Notes under the pieces: generated by a model
The model's input: only the letters and a program-made list of their open reading frames with translations
The model's database searches: none
Told to the model about the DNA's origin: nothing
Part shown: positions 9,038-17,929 of the stretch, in pieces
Layout of the letters: each line of letters begins with the position of its first letter
Numbering within the stretch: position 1 is the first letter of the stretch
Program-made: the position numbers and the translations under genes
NCBI RefSeq assembly: GCF_041053055.1
Contig: NZ_CP163443.1
Span: 248,001 to 312,000 of the forward strand
DNA: 64,000 nt
Direction: 5' to 3'
Origin: Streptomyces sp. R41
Lineage (GTDB): Bacteria > Actinomycetota > Actinomycetes > Streptomycetales > Streptomycetaceae

Positions 9038-9598
9038 GCCACCAGCGTGCGGCGACCTGGCACAGGCCGCACGCTGGGCGCGGCCACCCGCTGGAGCACC
9101 CTTACGGCGATGATCTATCGGGAGCCGGTCCAGATCCGTAGGTTCGTCACGTGCCCGGCATACGGGACCGGCGGGTGGGGGCCTCGGGAACCGCGGTGAT
9201 GTCCGTCGCGCGCAGCTCCGGTAGTCATCCCATGTAGCCGAGGCAGCCGATGAGACGAAGCTGATCGTCGTGAGCATGCACTTCACTTCTTCCCGTGCCG
9301 GGCCATGAGATCGCCACGGGACATCGAGCTTTGGACCCTGCCGTACCCAAGGTCTCTCCCGACCCTCGCGCGCTCGCTGATCCGTGCGGCGAACCGAGAC
9401 TTGCGCGGAGCGCCGGAAGGTCGCGAGTGCCGTGCCCAGTCCCGTAGCAGCGCTGGGTGTGCACCGCGGCCCCTGCCAGTGGTCGCCTCACAACTCATCG
9501 GCAGCGCTGATCGGGTTCTTGCCCGGTCACGCCCCCGGGATGTTCACGAAGCCGGCTGACCGTGCCCGCGAGCCTGCGGGACAGACTCACGGTGTAGG
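9038..9598. other. Intergenic region, no gene recognised
   Basis: Overlapping minus-strand frames (9225-9498) give no family pattern. A small hairpin CCCGC/GCGGG at 9567-9582 lies downstream of the L,D-transpeptidase stop and might help end its transcript. I see nothing else. Confidence 0.45.
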
Positions 9599-10603
9599 TC
9601 AGCGGGCGCTGACGGCGCCCGCCCCGCTTCCATCAAGCCATTGCTCCCAGCTCAGATTGAACGCGGCGTAGCCGTTGTCGGCCGGGGCCTTCCCCCGCGG
9701 GGATCCAGTGACGGTGACCGGGTCGCCCTGTTTGACCTGGCCGTAAAACCACTTGGCGTCGGACAGCGACAGGTGGACGCAACCGTGCGAGCCTCGGGCG
9801 CTGCCACTGCCCGGTTTGGGGTCGCCGGTGGAGTAGTGGACATACGTGCCGGACTGGGTGAGGTGGACGTCCCACGGGAGGGTCAGGTCGTAGTAGTCGG
9901 CGCTGCCCTTGTTGCAGCTGATGCCCACGCTGCACGAGGTCATGTGGACCTTCTTCTGCTTGTCGATCACCGCCATCGTGCCGTCCCAGGTGGGGTACTG
10001 GGCACTGCCGGCATTGATGGACAGCGTGCGCATCAGGTTGCCGTTCTTCGTGACCTTCATCGTGTGGCCCGTGGCGGAGACATCCGCCCGGACGTCGTCA
10101 CCGATGGTGAAGGTGTGGGTGTAGCCGTGCGTGCCATAGCGGCCGTTGCCGTTGGCGACTCCCTCAAGATCGGCGTCGATCTTCACCTTCGTGCCGGATG
10201 GCCAGTACGTCTTGGGCCGCCAGTCGGCACGCCGGTCACCGAACCAATGCCAGGCGCCGATGACCGTTTGGGAAGCGGTCACCTTCATGCGCTTCTCGAT
10301 GCCGGCCCGCGCCTTGGCGGCCACCGGGTTGGTGAAGACCACCGAGATCGGCATCGCGACCCCGACCGTGGTGCCGGTCTGCGGCGTGATCGTATCCAGC
10401 AGCATCGGCGGTCCCGCGGGCTTCGACGGGCTGGCGGTCACCTTCCCGGACGCTCCGTCCTTCCCCTCGACGGACTTCTTCGCCGGGCTCCCACTGCCGC
10501 AGGCACTGGTGCCCACAAGCATCGCGCCCATCATGAGTGCAAACCCTATGCGGGTGGTGCGGTGCCTCACGTCTACCCCGCTCTTCGTCTGAATCTTGCC
10601 CAT
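9599..10603 (-). CDS. L,D-transpeptidase lipoprotein (YkuD domain)
   Basis: 334 aa from ATG 10603. Signal sequence GFALMMGAMLVGTSAC gives a lipoprotein. An Ig-like domain (about residues 60-155, ITPQTGTTVGVAMPISVVF) is followed by a YkuD catalytic domain with the SHGCVHLS motif and nucleophile Cys275. The enzyme should cross-link peptidoglycan stem peptides (3-3 links) at the outer face of the membrane, as in mycobacterial Ldt proteins. ATG 10669 is an alternative start, but has no ribosome site. A tnpB remnant begins only about 70 bases upstream on the other strand, so the promoter region has been disturbed. Confidence 0.88.
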   Translation of the reverse strand: MGKIQTKSGVDVRHRTTRIGFALMMGAMLVGTSACGSGSPAKKSVEGKDGASGKVTASPSKPAGPPMLLDTITPQTGTTVGVAMPISVVFTNPVAAKARAGIEKRMKVTASQTVIGAWHWFGDRRADWRPKTYWPSGTKVKIDADLEGVANGNGRYGTHGYTHTFTIGDDVRADVSATGHTMKVTKNGNLMRTLSINAGSAQYPTWDGTMAVIDKQKKVHMTSCSVGISCNKGSADYYDLTLPWDVHLTQSGTYVHYSTGDPKPGSGSARGSHGCVHLSLSDAKWFYGQVKQGDPVTVTGSPRGKAPADNGYAAFNLSWEQWLDGSGAGAVSAR

Positions 10604-10674
10604 AAGGTCTATGCCCTGCTCCGACCGCTTCAGCGGCCGCCCGTCCCGGCGTGATCCCTTGAATGTCATAGGGG

Positions 10675-11073
10675 CGTCCAAACGATCGTGATCGAGGACC
10701 TGACCGACCACACCATGGTCAAAGGCCCACGCTCGCCCGCGCCATCAGTGACGCGAACTGGACCACGATGCGCGGCATGCTGAAGTACAAGGCTGCCTGG
10801 TACGGAAGGGACCTGGTCGTCATCGACCGATGGTGCCCCTCCTCCAAGCGGTGCTCTGCCTGCGGCACCCTCACCGAGAAGATGCCGCTCAGCTTCCGTG
10901 CGTGGACATGCGACGACTGCGGGACGACCCACGACCGGGACGTGAATGCAGCCATCAATGTCAGGGCCGCCGGGCTGGTGGTTTCTGTCTGTGGAGCCGG
11001 TACAAGACTTCAACGGAGCACTCCGGGCGGGCAGTCGGCGATGAAGCAGAAAGCCTCACGGCGCGAGCCGTGA
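10675..11073 (+). pseudogene. tnpB: Truncated and frameshifted IS605-type TnpB
   Basis: The first stretch reads QTIVIEDLTDHTMVKG, the RuvC-proximal part of TnpB. After about base 10720 the frame shifts and TLARAISDANWTTMRGMLKY continues in the next frame into KYKAAWYGRDLVVIDRW and the zinc ribbon (CSACG, CDDC) and DRDVNAAINV. The 5' two thirds are absent. Family knowledge: TnpB is an RNA-guided nuclease encoded by IS200/IS605 elements; this copy cannot be functional. Its tail GAGAATCCCC near 11071 looks like the right end of such elements. Confidence 0.8.
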
Positions 11074-11183
11074 GAATCCCCCTCGAGTCACGAGCGGGAG
11101 CAGTCAACGTCTGGCCTCAACGTCCTCTTTCTCTGAGACAACCGAGATCTGGCTGTGGTTCCAGCGGATTGGCAAAGCGCGCA

Positions 11184-11420
11184 TCACTGGGACTCGGTGG
11201 ACGGAACCGCCGCCTCCCACGGCTGAGCTACTGCCCTGTCGGGCCGCCTCCCATACCGCCCCAGCCTCGTTCCCTCCTCCAGTCGGCCTGTTGACTTCAG
11301 CAGCTCGGCGGCGTCCTGCAGGGCGCGGGCAACTCCGGCGTCGACGGCAGCGGTATAGAGGCGGAAGGCGATCCGGAGCAGCCCGCCTGCATCTGCTGCG
11401 CGGGCGAGAGTGGGACGGTC
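11184..11420 (-). pseudogene. C-terminal remnant of a TPR-like repeat protein
   Basis: The minus frame reads LARAADAGGLLRIAFRLYTA, then VDAGVARALQDAAELLKSTG, then RLEEGTRLGRYG and PWEA. This matches the closing repeats of Streptomyces proteins built from AADAGDTxAL-type tetratricopeptide-like units. No start or upstream repeats exist. It is fused downstream of an IS5-type fragment, so it is debris. Confidence 0.5.
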
Positions 11421-11467
11421 GGTGGGCGCGGCATGGTCGATGAGGGCGCCCCGCCGCCCCCCTCCCC

Positions 11468-11563
11468 CCGACATGCGAGCGGAGTTCCGTGTCCGTCGGT
11501 GATCAGCTGGTGTCTGGAGCCTACCCGGCCCGGTCGACCGGCGACGGACCCGGCCGGCGCCAT
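11468..11563 (-). pseudogene. IS5-family transposase fragment
   Basis: About 25 residues read GRPGRVGSRHQLITDGHGTP and then LA. This matches the VDRxRxGSKHHLI region of IS5-type DDE transposases around the first catalytic Asp (the D of ITDGHG). The frame is lost after it. Only this small piece is recognisable. Confidence 0.55.
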
Positions 11564-11635
11564 TTTCAGGGTGCGGGTGCAACCACTCGAGGCGGCCGAG
11601 GGACATCAGCCAGTCGGCCCGGCGAGGTTCCGCGA

Positions 11636-12598
11636 CTACGGTTCTCCGTGGCTTCTACGGTATTCGCCTGGGGGCATTGCGTAGCGTGACTTGAAGGCCC
11701 GGCTGAAGGCGGCGGCATCGGAAAAACCGGCGCGGATCGCGATCTCGGCAACGCTCCGGCCAGCCAGACGCGGGTCAGCGAGATCGGCGCGGCAACGCTC
11801 CAGCCGTTGCTCGCGGATGAATTCGCCAACTGTCCTGCCGTCCTCCCGGAAGAGGTAGTGCAAGGCGCGCAGCGAGATGTGGTGGGCCGCGGCGACGGCC
11901 GCGGGGGTGAGCTCCGGCTCGCCGAGTCGGGACCGGATGAAGGACTTGATCTGGTGCAGTTGTGCCACCCGCCGTGCCGCTGTGGTCTGCGGTCCGTCAA
12001 CGTCGCTCAGACTCGCCAGGAACGCCGTGGTCAAGTCGACCACGGCAGAAGTCAGCCGGTGGGTCTGACCGGCCTCCAGCTTCGGTCCCTGCTCGACGAG
12101 CCCAGCGAGCAACTGACTCAGCAGGGCACCGATGCCCGTCCTGGACGGCAGCGCAGTAGCCACCATGCGACGCAGCGCCTGCTCCGGAACGGGCACCGTG
12201 CGCCGGGGCAGATGCAGCACGATGGACTGGGCCACGTCGTCGGTGGCGATCGACGCCCAGTACGGCTGAGAGGTGTCGTAGAGCACCAGGTCACCCGGGC
12301 GCGGATCTACCTGGTTACGGCCCTGCTCCCTCTGCATGGCCCCTTTGACGACCAGTGCCAGTACCCACAGTTCGGGGTCGGAACGCCGGATGAGGCGTCG
12401 CGAACGTATCGACTGCATAGCGGGGAACATGACGCTGGAGACACCGATCCCATCGCCCAGCGACAACAGCGTCGCCGAGGCGGAAAAGTCGGAGGCGTGC
12501 TCGGTGACGATCTCGTGCGGTGCCATGTCGCGGGCCACCAGATCGCAGAACCAGCTGAATCGCTCGGCTGCCGGCAGGTCCCGGCTACTAAACGTCAT
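11636..12598 (-). CDS. AraC-family transcriptional regulator
   Basis: 320 aa. The N-terminal half (about residues 10-190) is an AraC-binding-like sensor (FeaR type: RRSDPELWVLALVVKGAMQ and PRPGDLVLYDTSQPYW). The C-terminal 110 residues form a double HTH: LTPAAVAAAHHISLRALHYL and GRSVAEIAIRAGFSDAAAFS, ending with MPPGEYRR. It should activate a nearby or remote catabolic operon when its ligand is bound. ATG 12598 is preferred; GTG 12601 is adjacent. The next gene upstream on the same strand is the MFS exporter, 700 bases away. Confidence 0.85.
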   Translation of the reverse strand: MTFSSRDLPAAERFSWFCDLVARDMAPHEIVTEHASDFSASATLLSLGDGIGVSSVMFPAMQSIRSRRLIRRSDPELWVLALVVKGAMQREQGRNQVDPRPGDLVLYDTSQPYWASIATDDVAQSIVLHLPRRTVPVPEQALRRMVATALPSRTGIGALLSQLLAGLVEQGPKLEAGQTHRLTSAVVDLTTAFLASLSDVDGPQTTAARRVAQLHQIKSFIRSRLGEPELTPAAVAAAHHISLRALHYLFREDGRTVGEFIREQRLERCRADLADPRLAGRSVAEIAIRAGFSDAAAFSRAFKSRYAMPPGEYRRSHGEP

Positions 12599-13301
12599 CA
12601 CCCTTTAGTGCCACCCCCCTCTTGGCAGCCGCCGCAGACAGACGGCTGGGCGCCGCTTCCGCCCCACATGCATGCTCTTGCCCATCAGCAGCCTGGGGAA
12701 GCGCGTTATGCGTCAAGGACAGCCGTGACCCGTTCGACAGCCGCAGCGTTCGACGTCTCACTCTCCGCCCCCTACCGCTGAGGGCCGCACGTCTGGTCGG
12801 CCACCCCGCGCGCGAACCCGCCCAGCAGTGCGCCAACAATCGAAGCGCTCGGCAGGCGGCACGCCACACCACACGTACCGAGTTCGATCACGAACACCCC
12901 GTATCTCGTGCGCGGAACGTCAACAGTTCCTGCGCTGGCCATCAATGACCTGCGGAGTCCCGGGCGGCGAGGATAAGGCCCGTCGACCGCACCAGACGGA
13001 CCGTGGTACGGGGCGGCCACGGGCCGCCAGGCGGAGCCCGGGGATACCAGGGGGAAGTTCCCAGGCTCCGCCTGGCCCAGACCATGTCTGGCCGAACCGG
13101 GCCCCCTCCGGGCCCAACCCTCCCGGGTGACGGGAGAGGTGACGGAGTGGCAGCCCGGGCGCCGGGGCGAAGCCACGTGGCCCGGCCCTGGCCCTGTAGG
13201 GGCGCCTCGGGTCCTGAGAGCTTCCATGTGGTTCTCGCTACGACCACGACAAGTACGTGCGCAAGGAACGGGCTGGTTCTCGACGGTTGACCGACATCCA
13301 T
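12599..13301. other. Intergenic region with a cluster of inverted repeats
   Basis: No gene is recognised. Bases 13026-13038 (GCCAGGCGGAGCC) pair perfectly with 13064-13076. Smaller hairpins follow at 13077-13091 (CCAGAC-CAT-GTCTGG), about 13098-13114 (GGGCCC arms) and 13118-13134 (CTCCCG/CGGGAG). The cluster lies downstream of the MFS gene stop. No T tract is present. Confidence 0.6.
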
Positions 13302-14507
13302 TCACATGCCGTGGTCAGTCTGCTGAGCAGGTGACCTGGCTTGGTGTGCGGCAACGACCATGACGATGACGGAGATCAGGACGATACCGGCGCCGACGTA
13401 GAGCGGCGCGGTGTAGCCGAGCCCCGCGGTGATGGCCAGGCCCCCGAGCCAGGCGCCAAGGGCGTTGCCGAGGTTGGACGCGGACACGTTGGCGCTGGCG
13501 GCCAGCGCTGCCCCGTGGGCGAAGTCGGTGACGCGAGTGATCATGCCGGGCACGCTGGCGAACCCGGACAGTCCCATCAGAAACACCAGTATCACCGACG
13601 CCGTGGCGCTGCCGGCCAGCAGACCGAACACGGCCAGAGTGATGGCGAGTCCGAGCAGGGCGAGGACCAGGGCGCGGTCACGGTCACGGTCGGCCGCTCG
13701 CCCGCCGACCAGGTTCCCGACGACCAGACCGACGCCGTACACCATCAGCAACCAGGCGACATCCGTTGAGGAGAACCCACCGACCTCGGTGAACGTGTAG
13801 GCGATGTAGCTGAACGCACCGAACATCCCGCCGTAGCTGAGCGCGGTGGCTGTCAGGGTCAGCCAGACCTGCCAGGACCGGAACGCACGGAACTGGGCCC
13901 GCAAGCCGCTGGGCGGTATCGAGTCCGAGCGGCCCGTCACTGTCGGCGACCGTGCCTGGCCCGCCCAGCCGGGGACGAGGGCGACGATTCCCGCCAGCGC
14001 GAGCACGCCGATCGCGGTGACCGCCCAGAAGGCCGCTCTCCAGCCCCAGCGTTCACCGACCAGGGCGCCGAACGGCACGCCCAACACGTTCGCCACCGTC
14101 AGCCCGGCGAACATGACCGCCACCGCGCGGGACTTCTTCTCCGGCGCGACCAGGCTGCTGGCGACCAGCGAGCCGATACCGAAGAACGAACCGTGGCACA
14201 ACGCCGCGACGATCCGCCCCAGCAGCATCACCGGATAGCTCGGCGCGAGAGCGGACAACAGGTTGCCGATGACGAACAACGCCATCAGGCCGACCAGGAT
14301 CCCCTTGCGGGGCAGCCGCGCGGTCGCCGCGGTCAGCGCGATCGCGCCGATCGCGACACTCAACGCGTACCCGGAGATCAGCCAGCCCGCTGCCGCCTCG
14401 GACACCGCGAAACTCGACGCCACCTGCGGCAGCAGCCCAGCGATCAGGAACTCGGTCAGACCGATGCCGAAACCGCCGAGTGCCAGCGCGACAAGTCCAC
14501 TCGGCAT
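13302..14507 (-). CDS. MFS transporter, drug/arabinose-efflux (CmlR/AraJ) type
   Basis: 401 aa with 12 predicted membrane segments. Starts MPSGLVALALGGFGIGLTEF, the pattern of DHA1-type exporters, and carries ARLPRKGILVGL in loop 2-3 and GRIVAALCHGSFFGIG in segment 4. Probably exports a small molecule, possibly an antibiotic or sugar, in exchange for protons. GGAGAG lies six bases before ATG 14507; the open frame extends further upstream without coding character. No regulator is directly adjacent. Confidence 0.85.
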   Translation of the reverse strand: MPSGLVALALGGFGIGLTEFLIAGLLPQVASSFAVSEAAAGWLISGYALSVAIGAIALTAATARLPRKGILVGLMALFVIGNLLSALAPSYPVMLLGRIVAALCHGSFFGIGSLVASSLVAPEKKSRAVAVMFAGLTVANVLGVPFGALVGERWGWRAAFWAVTAIGVLALAGIVALVPGWAGQARSPTVTGRSDSIPPSGLRAQFRAFRSWQVWLTLTATALSYGGMFGAFSYIAYTFTEVGGFSSTDVAWLLMVYGVGLVVGNLVGGRAADRDRDRALVLALLGLAITLAVFGLLAGSATASVILVFLMGLSGFASVPGMITRVTDFAHGAALAASANVSASNLGNALGAWLGGLAITAGLGYTAPLYVGAGIVLISVIVMVVAAHQARSPAQQTDHGM

Positions 14508-14812
14508 CCGTCGCTCTCCGATCGCGGGCCCAACAAGTCGCGGAGTACAGGACTTCCCGCCGCGGCGTGTGGAACGCCCCTGTCTCGAACCGCACGCGTG
14601 TGACCCGATGCCGGACCACGCGGCACGAGGCCCCACTATGCCACCACGGGTACGGAGTTCGTACGAGTGTCCGTTCGCCTTGTGCCGCCCGCGCGCCCAA
14701 CCCCTCCCGTGCACCCCGGTGCAACGGCCGCGGTGGCGGGCTCCCTCTCAGCGTCGGTCAGGCCACGCCCTGCGGGTATCTCACAACCCAGAACCTGCGG
14801 CTCCCCAGCCCT

Positions 14813-15240
14813 CTATACGCGGTGCGCCCCGTGCAGGGTGACGTGGTTGATCAGGAGCTGCATGTCGCCCGCGCCCAGGTCCATGGCGAGCATGAAACGG
14901 GGCTCGTTGTTGAGGCGGTCGAGTAACGCCATCCCCTCAAGCGCCGGGCTGAAGGGCGGCACGTGGGCGCCGCGCAGCGCCGAGCGCGTGTATGGGCAGG
15001 GCTCTGATGGAAGCTGTCGGTGCCATCCCGGAACGCCGGTCGCGCCACCAGGGCTGATACAGGACTTCCGCCAGGTCGGGGTGGGTGCGCACGATCACGT
15101 TGTGCACGGCCACCGACCTGACAATGCAGCTGAGTCCGCCTGAATTCGCCGGCCGAACACACAGCCGTGCGACCACATCGTTCGGATCAGCGTGGTAGCC
15201 GAGTTGCCCGCGGTACTGGTAGCTGCGACTCGTCGAGCCC
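14813..15240 (-). pseudogene. Decayed TauD/TfdA-family dioxygenase
   Basis: Two frame-shifted pieces of one family are readable. The first has YRGQLGYHADPNDVVARLCV, RPANSGGLSCIVRSVAVHN and RTHPDLAEVLYQPWWRDRR. The second has MALLDRLNNEPRFMLAMDLG and GDMQLLINHVTLHGA before TAG 14813. These match the Fe/2-oxoglutarate dioxygenase pattern HTD...SGGxSxIVSSVAVHN...PGDMQLxNNHxxLH, with HTD changed to HAD. The N-terminal part is missing; the 5' end runs into CRISPR-like repeats. Confidence 0.72.
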
Positions 15241-15264
15241 GACGGGTCGACAGATGTCGTCGTC

Positions 15265-15410
15265 GTGCTCCCCGCCCTGCGGGGATGGGGGTGGCACGCG
15301 CGTGATCACGTGCTGCTCTTGTGCTCCCCGCGCCCGCGGGCATGGTCCCCCGGACCGGCCTTCGGTTCTGCTGTGCCGGGAGCGCTCCCCGCGCCTGCGG
15401 TGATGGTCCC
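15265..15410 (+). CRISPR. Three-repeat CRISPR relic, type I-E-like
   Basis: Three 29-base repeats at 15265-15293, 15321-15349 and 15382-15410 share the core GCTCCCCGC...TGCGG/CGCGG...GATGG/CATGG. Repeat 2 begins GTGCTCCCCGCGCCCGCGGG and repeats 2 and 3 both end ATGGTCCC. Repeats 2 and 3 start exactly 61 bases apart (29-base repeat plus 32-base spacer), the geometry of type I-E arrays in actinobacteria. Repeat 1 is 56 bases before repeat 2 and has a changed 3' end. No cas gene is in the window. Confidence 0.72.
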
Positions 15411-15555
15411 GAGCAGTGGCAGCGACGCGCGCCTCAGGCGGTGGCGAAAGATGACGCTGCGGGTGCGCATTCCGCCGAGCGCATCGATGTGCAGGAGACT
15501 GTGCTCCGTGAGCGCGCATCGCCGCTCCGTGCACTGACCTGTGAGGGACCACAGC

Positions 15556-15846
15556 ATGATCATCTTTGGCACCAAGGGATACCTGTACCAGCTCGCGATA
15601 CTGACGCTGGTGTGCGGCCAGTGCGGCAATCCCTCCGCGCACACGCTCAGGAAGCGCGTCACGAAGTTCACGCTCTTTTTCGTTCCGCTGTTCCCGTTCT
15701 CGACGAAGTACACGACGCAGTGCACATTCTGCGGTGCGGAGCAGAAAGTGACCAAGGAGCAGGCGGCGCAGCTGCTGGCGCAGGCCTCGAGCGGCCACGG
15801 CGGTCAGACGGTGGGGCAACCGCAGCAGCAGCCGCACCAGTTCTGA
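15556..15846 (+). CDS. Zinc-ribbon domain protein
   Basis: 96 aa from ATG 15556 (GAGGGA seven bases ahead). Starts MIIFGTKGYLYQLAILTLVC. Two Cys pairs CGQCG and CTFCG about 45 residues apart form a zinc ribbon around a hydrophobic stretch LFFVPLFPF. The tail is Gln/His-rich. This is a widespread actinobacterial small protein family of unknown function; it may associate with membranes. It lies alone just downstream of the CRISPR relic. Confidence 0.75.
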   Translation: MIIFGTKGYLYQLAILTLVCGQCGNPSAHTLRKRVTKFTLFFVPLFPFSTKYTTQCTFCGAEQKVTKEQAAQLLAQASSGHGGQTVGQPQQQPHQF

Positions 15847-16189
15847 GCAGGTTCGTGCTCGCCTGCTCCCCGCGCACGGGGCGCGTCGTCGTCGGCGTGG
15901 ACAGAGGCGATCTGCCCTCTCCGATCGGGGTCGATCAGGTTCTTCGGGGCCGCGGGCCGGCCCTCAGGCCCATGCACGTACCTGAAGGCGAAGACGTTGG
16001 CCGTGGCATTCGCACGCCTTCTAAGAAAACCTTGAAGGTGCCCTGCTCGCGGCGGTGCCTTCATGGCAGAAACGCCGCGAGGAGGGCAACTGGAGACGAG
16101 ACGTCTAGACCAGGGCGCCGGCATTCCTCCCACGGGTGGGTGAGGAGTTAATGCAGTCGACTGGCCAGACGGCTCGATCCTGTCGGGCG
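15847..16189. other. Intergenic region, no gene recognised
   Basis: Between convergent genes. Bases 15864-15881 (TGCTCCCCGCGCACGGGG) resemble half a CRISPR repeat but stand alone. I see no gene and no clear terminator. Confidence 0.4.
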
Positions 16190-16507
16190 TCAGAATTCGA
16201 CGAGTTTCCCGTTCTCGATCCTGCACTGCCATTCCTGGTCGTACACATCGCCCGTGTACAAGCCGCTCCCGCCGACCTCGTTGACGTCTGCCAGGGTCTC
16301 TCCGTTGATGGTGAGGATGAGCCTGGCCTGCCACCTCCAGGCGCCCGTGTTCTTCACGTTGAGGCGGAAGTTGTATGATCCATCAGGCATTTCGCGCTGG
16401 AAGCGCCGGACCTCGCCCAAGCCAGTCTGCACGATCAGACGCCCGTTGAGGAACAGGAACGCGTCATCGTCACACGGGCCGATTTCGACCAGAAGATCTG
16501 CTGCCAT
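16190..16507 (-). CDS. Unknown beta-rich cytoplasmic protein
   Basis: 105 aa from ATG 16507 with GGGAGG eight bases ahead. Starts MAADLLVEIGPCDDDAFLFL and ends YDQEWQCRIENGKLVEF. The alternating pattern (FRLNVKNTGAWRWQARLILT) suggests a beta sandwich of the kind found in carbohydrate- or ligand-binding modules. No signal peptide and no known family recognised. Codon choice is slightly less GC-rich than in neighbours and the upstream DNA is AT-rich, which may mean recent arrival. Confidence 0.6.
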   Translation of the reverse strand: MAADLLVEIGPCDDDAFLFLNGRLIVQTGLGEVRRFQREMPDGSYNFRLNVKNTGAWRWQARLILTINGETLADVNEVGGSGLYTGDVYDQEWQCRIENGKLVEF

Positions 16508-17328
16508 CTTGTGCACCTCCCAGACGTGGACTGTTCACCCTCGCGCTCCGGAATCAAAGGTTCTAATTTTCGGAACTCGAAGGTTGCGCCCGGTGAACTT
16601 ACTTGGGTTTCGGTGGCAGCGAAATACGGAAATGGGCGTATCGGAAAAGGGCATTCTGGACGAGCGTTCATTCCGTAAGCTTCTGTCCCGCCGTCATCCT
16701 TAGAATCGCACCTTCAGTCGACTCGCCTGATGCATGCTGCGTAGACAGAGGGGGGCTACTAATGCCGAGATGAGGACGGCACCGCGCTGCGACCGGAGAG
16801 CACGCATGAAAAATAGCGACCTTTTTGATGCCCTTGATGCCTCTGCCGCAGATGGATACGGTCACCGAAATTGGGCCTACCGGTAAGAAGTTGCTTCCGG
16901 GGGTCGGATTGCACGTTGGGGCCGCTGCGGTGTTTTGTGCGAGATCACGCTCGCCCTCAGGGCCTGTACGACAGGCGGGTACGGCTCAAGCGGGAAGTAG
17001 TTTGATCCGGACCACCTGACCGCCTGGTGCGGCCGCCCCGATGACCAGGAATCGCAGATCGGCAAGAAATCCCGCAGCACCGCCATTATGGGAGCTGCAC
17101 ATGAATTCCGGGTCCCCAATTATTGGTTCTGCTGCGTTGCCCTCCCTTCGGGTCAGGTCTAGCGTGGCCCCTGTGGCACCCGGCGCCATCTGTCGCGAGG
17201 CACCACGCCGCCGAGGGAAAACGTTCCCGAGCCTCCGCGGCGACCGCCCTGAGCTTGGTCCAATCCAATCGGGTTGTACGCGGGCGGATTTGACGCGACG
17301 GCGCGCTCACTGGCGCCCGGAGGTCGAT
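16508..17328. other. AT-richer intergenic island
   Basis: About 800 bases with visibly lower GC than the rest of the window (for example around 16555-16640 and 16800-16880). Apart from the short frame at 16806, no gene is recognised. The composition suggests imported or non-coding regulatory DNA. Confidence 0.5.
16806..16886 (+). CDS. Candidate 26-residue peptide gene
   Basis: ATG 16806 is preceded by CGGAGAGCACGC, so GGAGAG lies at a good distance. The peptide starts MKNSDLFDALDASAADGYGH and ends RNWAYR. It is acidic at the N-terminus and aromatic/basic at the C-terminus, with no Cys. It could be a leader or signalling peptide, but no modifying enzyme is adjacent. Evidence is only the ribosome site and the AT-rich context. 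Confidence 0.3.
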   Translation: MKNSDLFDALDASAADGYGHRNWAYR

Positions 17329-17747
17329 GTGCTTTCCACGCGACACAAGACGGCAACCCTCAAGGGCCAAGAGGTCTTCTACCGCGAGCGCGCTTCTCCA
17401 TCTACCTGCACGACTACGGAGCGCCCATCGGCTGGCGACTGGCACTCGACCCTTCCTATGACGTCAGCACGATCATCTCGCAGAGCGGCAACGCCTACGT
17501 GGAGGGCCTCGCCAAGCCCTTCTGGGACGACCTGTTCGCTTATGCCACGCATCCCGGCCCCGACATGGAACCGGGCGCACGGGCCAACTTCAGCCCCGAC
17601 ACGACCCGTTGACAGTACGAGATCGGCGCCACCGACAAGAGCGTGGTCAGCCCCGACACCTGGACCCTCGACCAGGTCCTGCTGGAACGGCCCGGCAACG
17701 ACGAGAGCGTATACATCCACGGGTTCCTCGGGCGCGTGCTCAGATGA
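17329..17747 (+). pseudogene. Alpha/beta hydrolase (epoxide hydrolase-like) with internal deletion and frameshift
   Basis: GTG 17329 with GGAGG five bases ahead begins LSTRHKTATLKGQEVFYRE, a normal hydrolase N-terminus. The next bases jump to another frame reading FSIYLHDYGAPIGWRLALD, then SGNAYVEGLAKPFWDDLFAY. Roughly 70-80 residues that hold the HG oxyanion motif are missing. A TGA at about 17610 and loss of the C-terminal third (ending GFLGRVLR) complete the damage. The intact start signal suggests the decay is recent. Confidence 0.78.
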
Positions 17748-17929
17748 AGCGTGAGGGGGCTCGCGCACCTCCGGCTGATCGCCGGCTGAACGTGATATGC
17801 GCATGGCGGAGAATCTCGTATGGGTCGCCGCACGGTTCAGGAGGCCGACGCCGGGTCGGCCGTCGCAGAAGCTGATGCGACGTCCTTCCCTGTCGGAGCG
17901 TGCATGGGAGGCGCCGCAGGAGAGGTGGC

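Noticed and set aside
15378..15389. GGGAGCGCTCCC palindrome resembling a CebR cellulose-repressor site
   Set aside because: It is formed across a spacer/repeat junction of the CRISPR relic and no sugar gene follows.
15864..15881. Isolated TGCTCCCCGCGCACGGGG, similar to the first half of a CRISPR repeat
   Set aside because: It lacks the second half and lies over 450 bases from the relic at no regular spacing; chance GC-rich similarity is likely.
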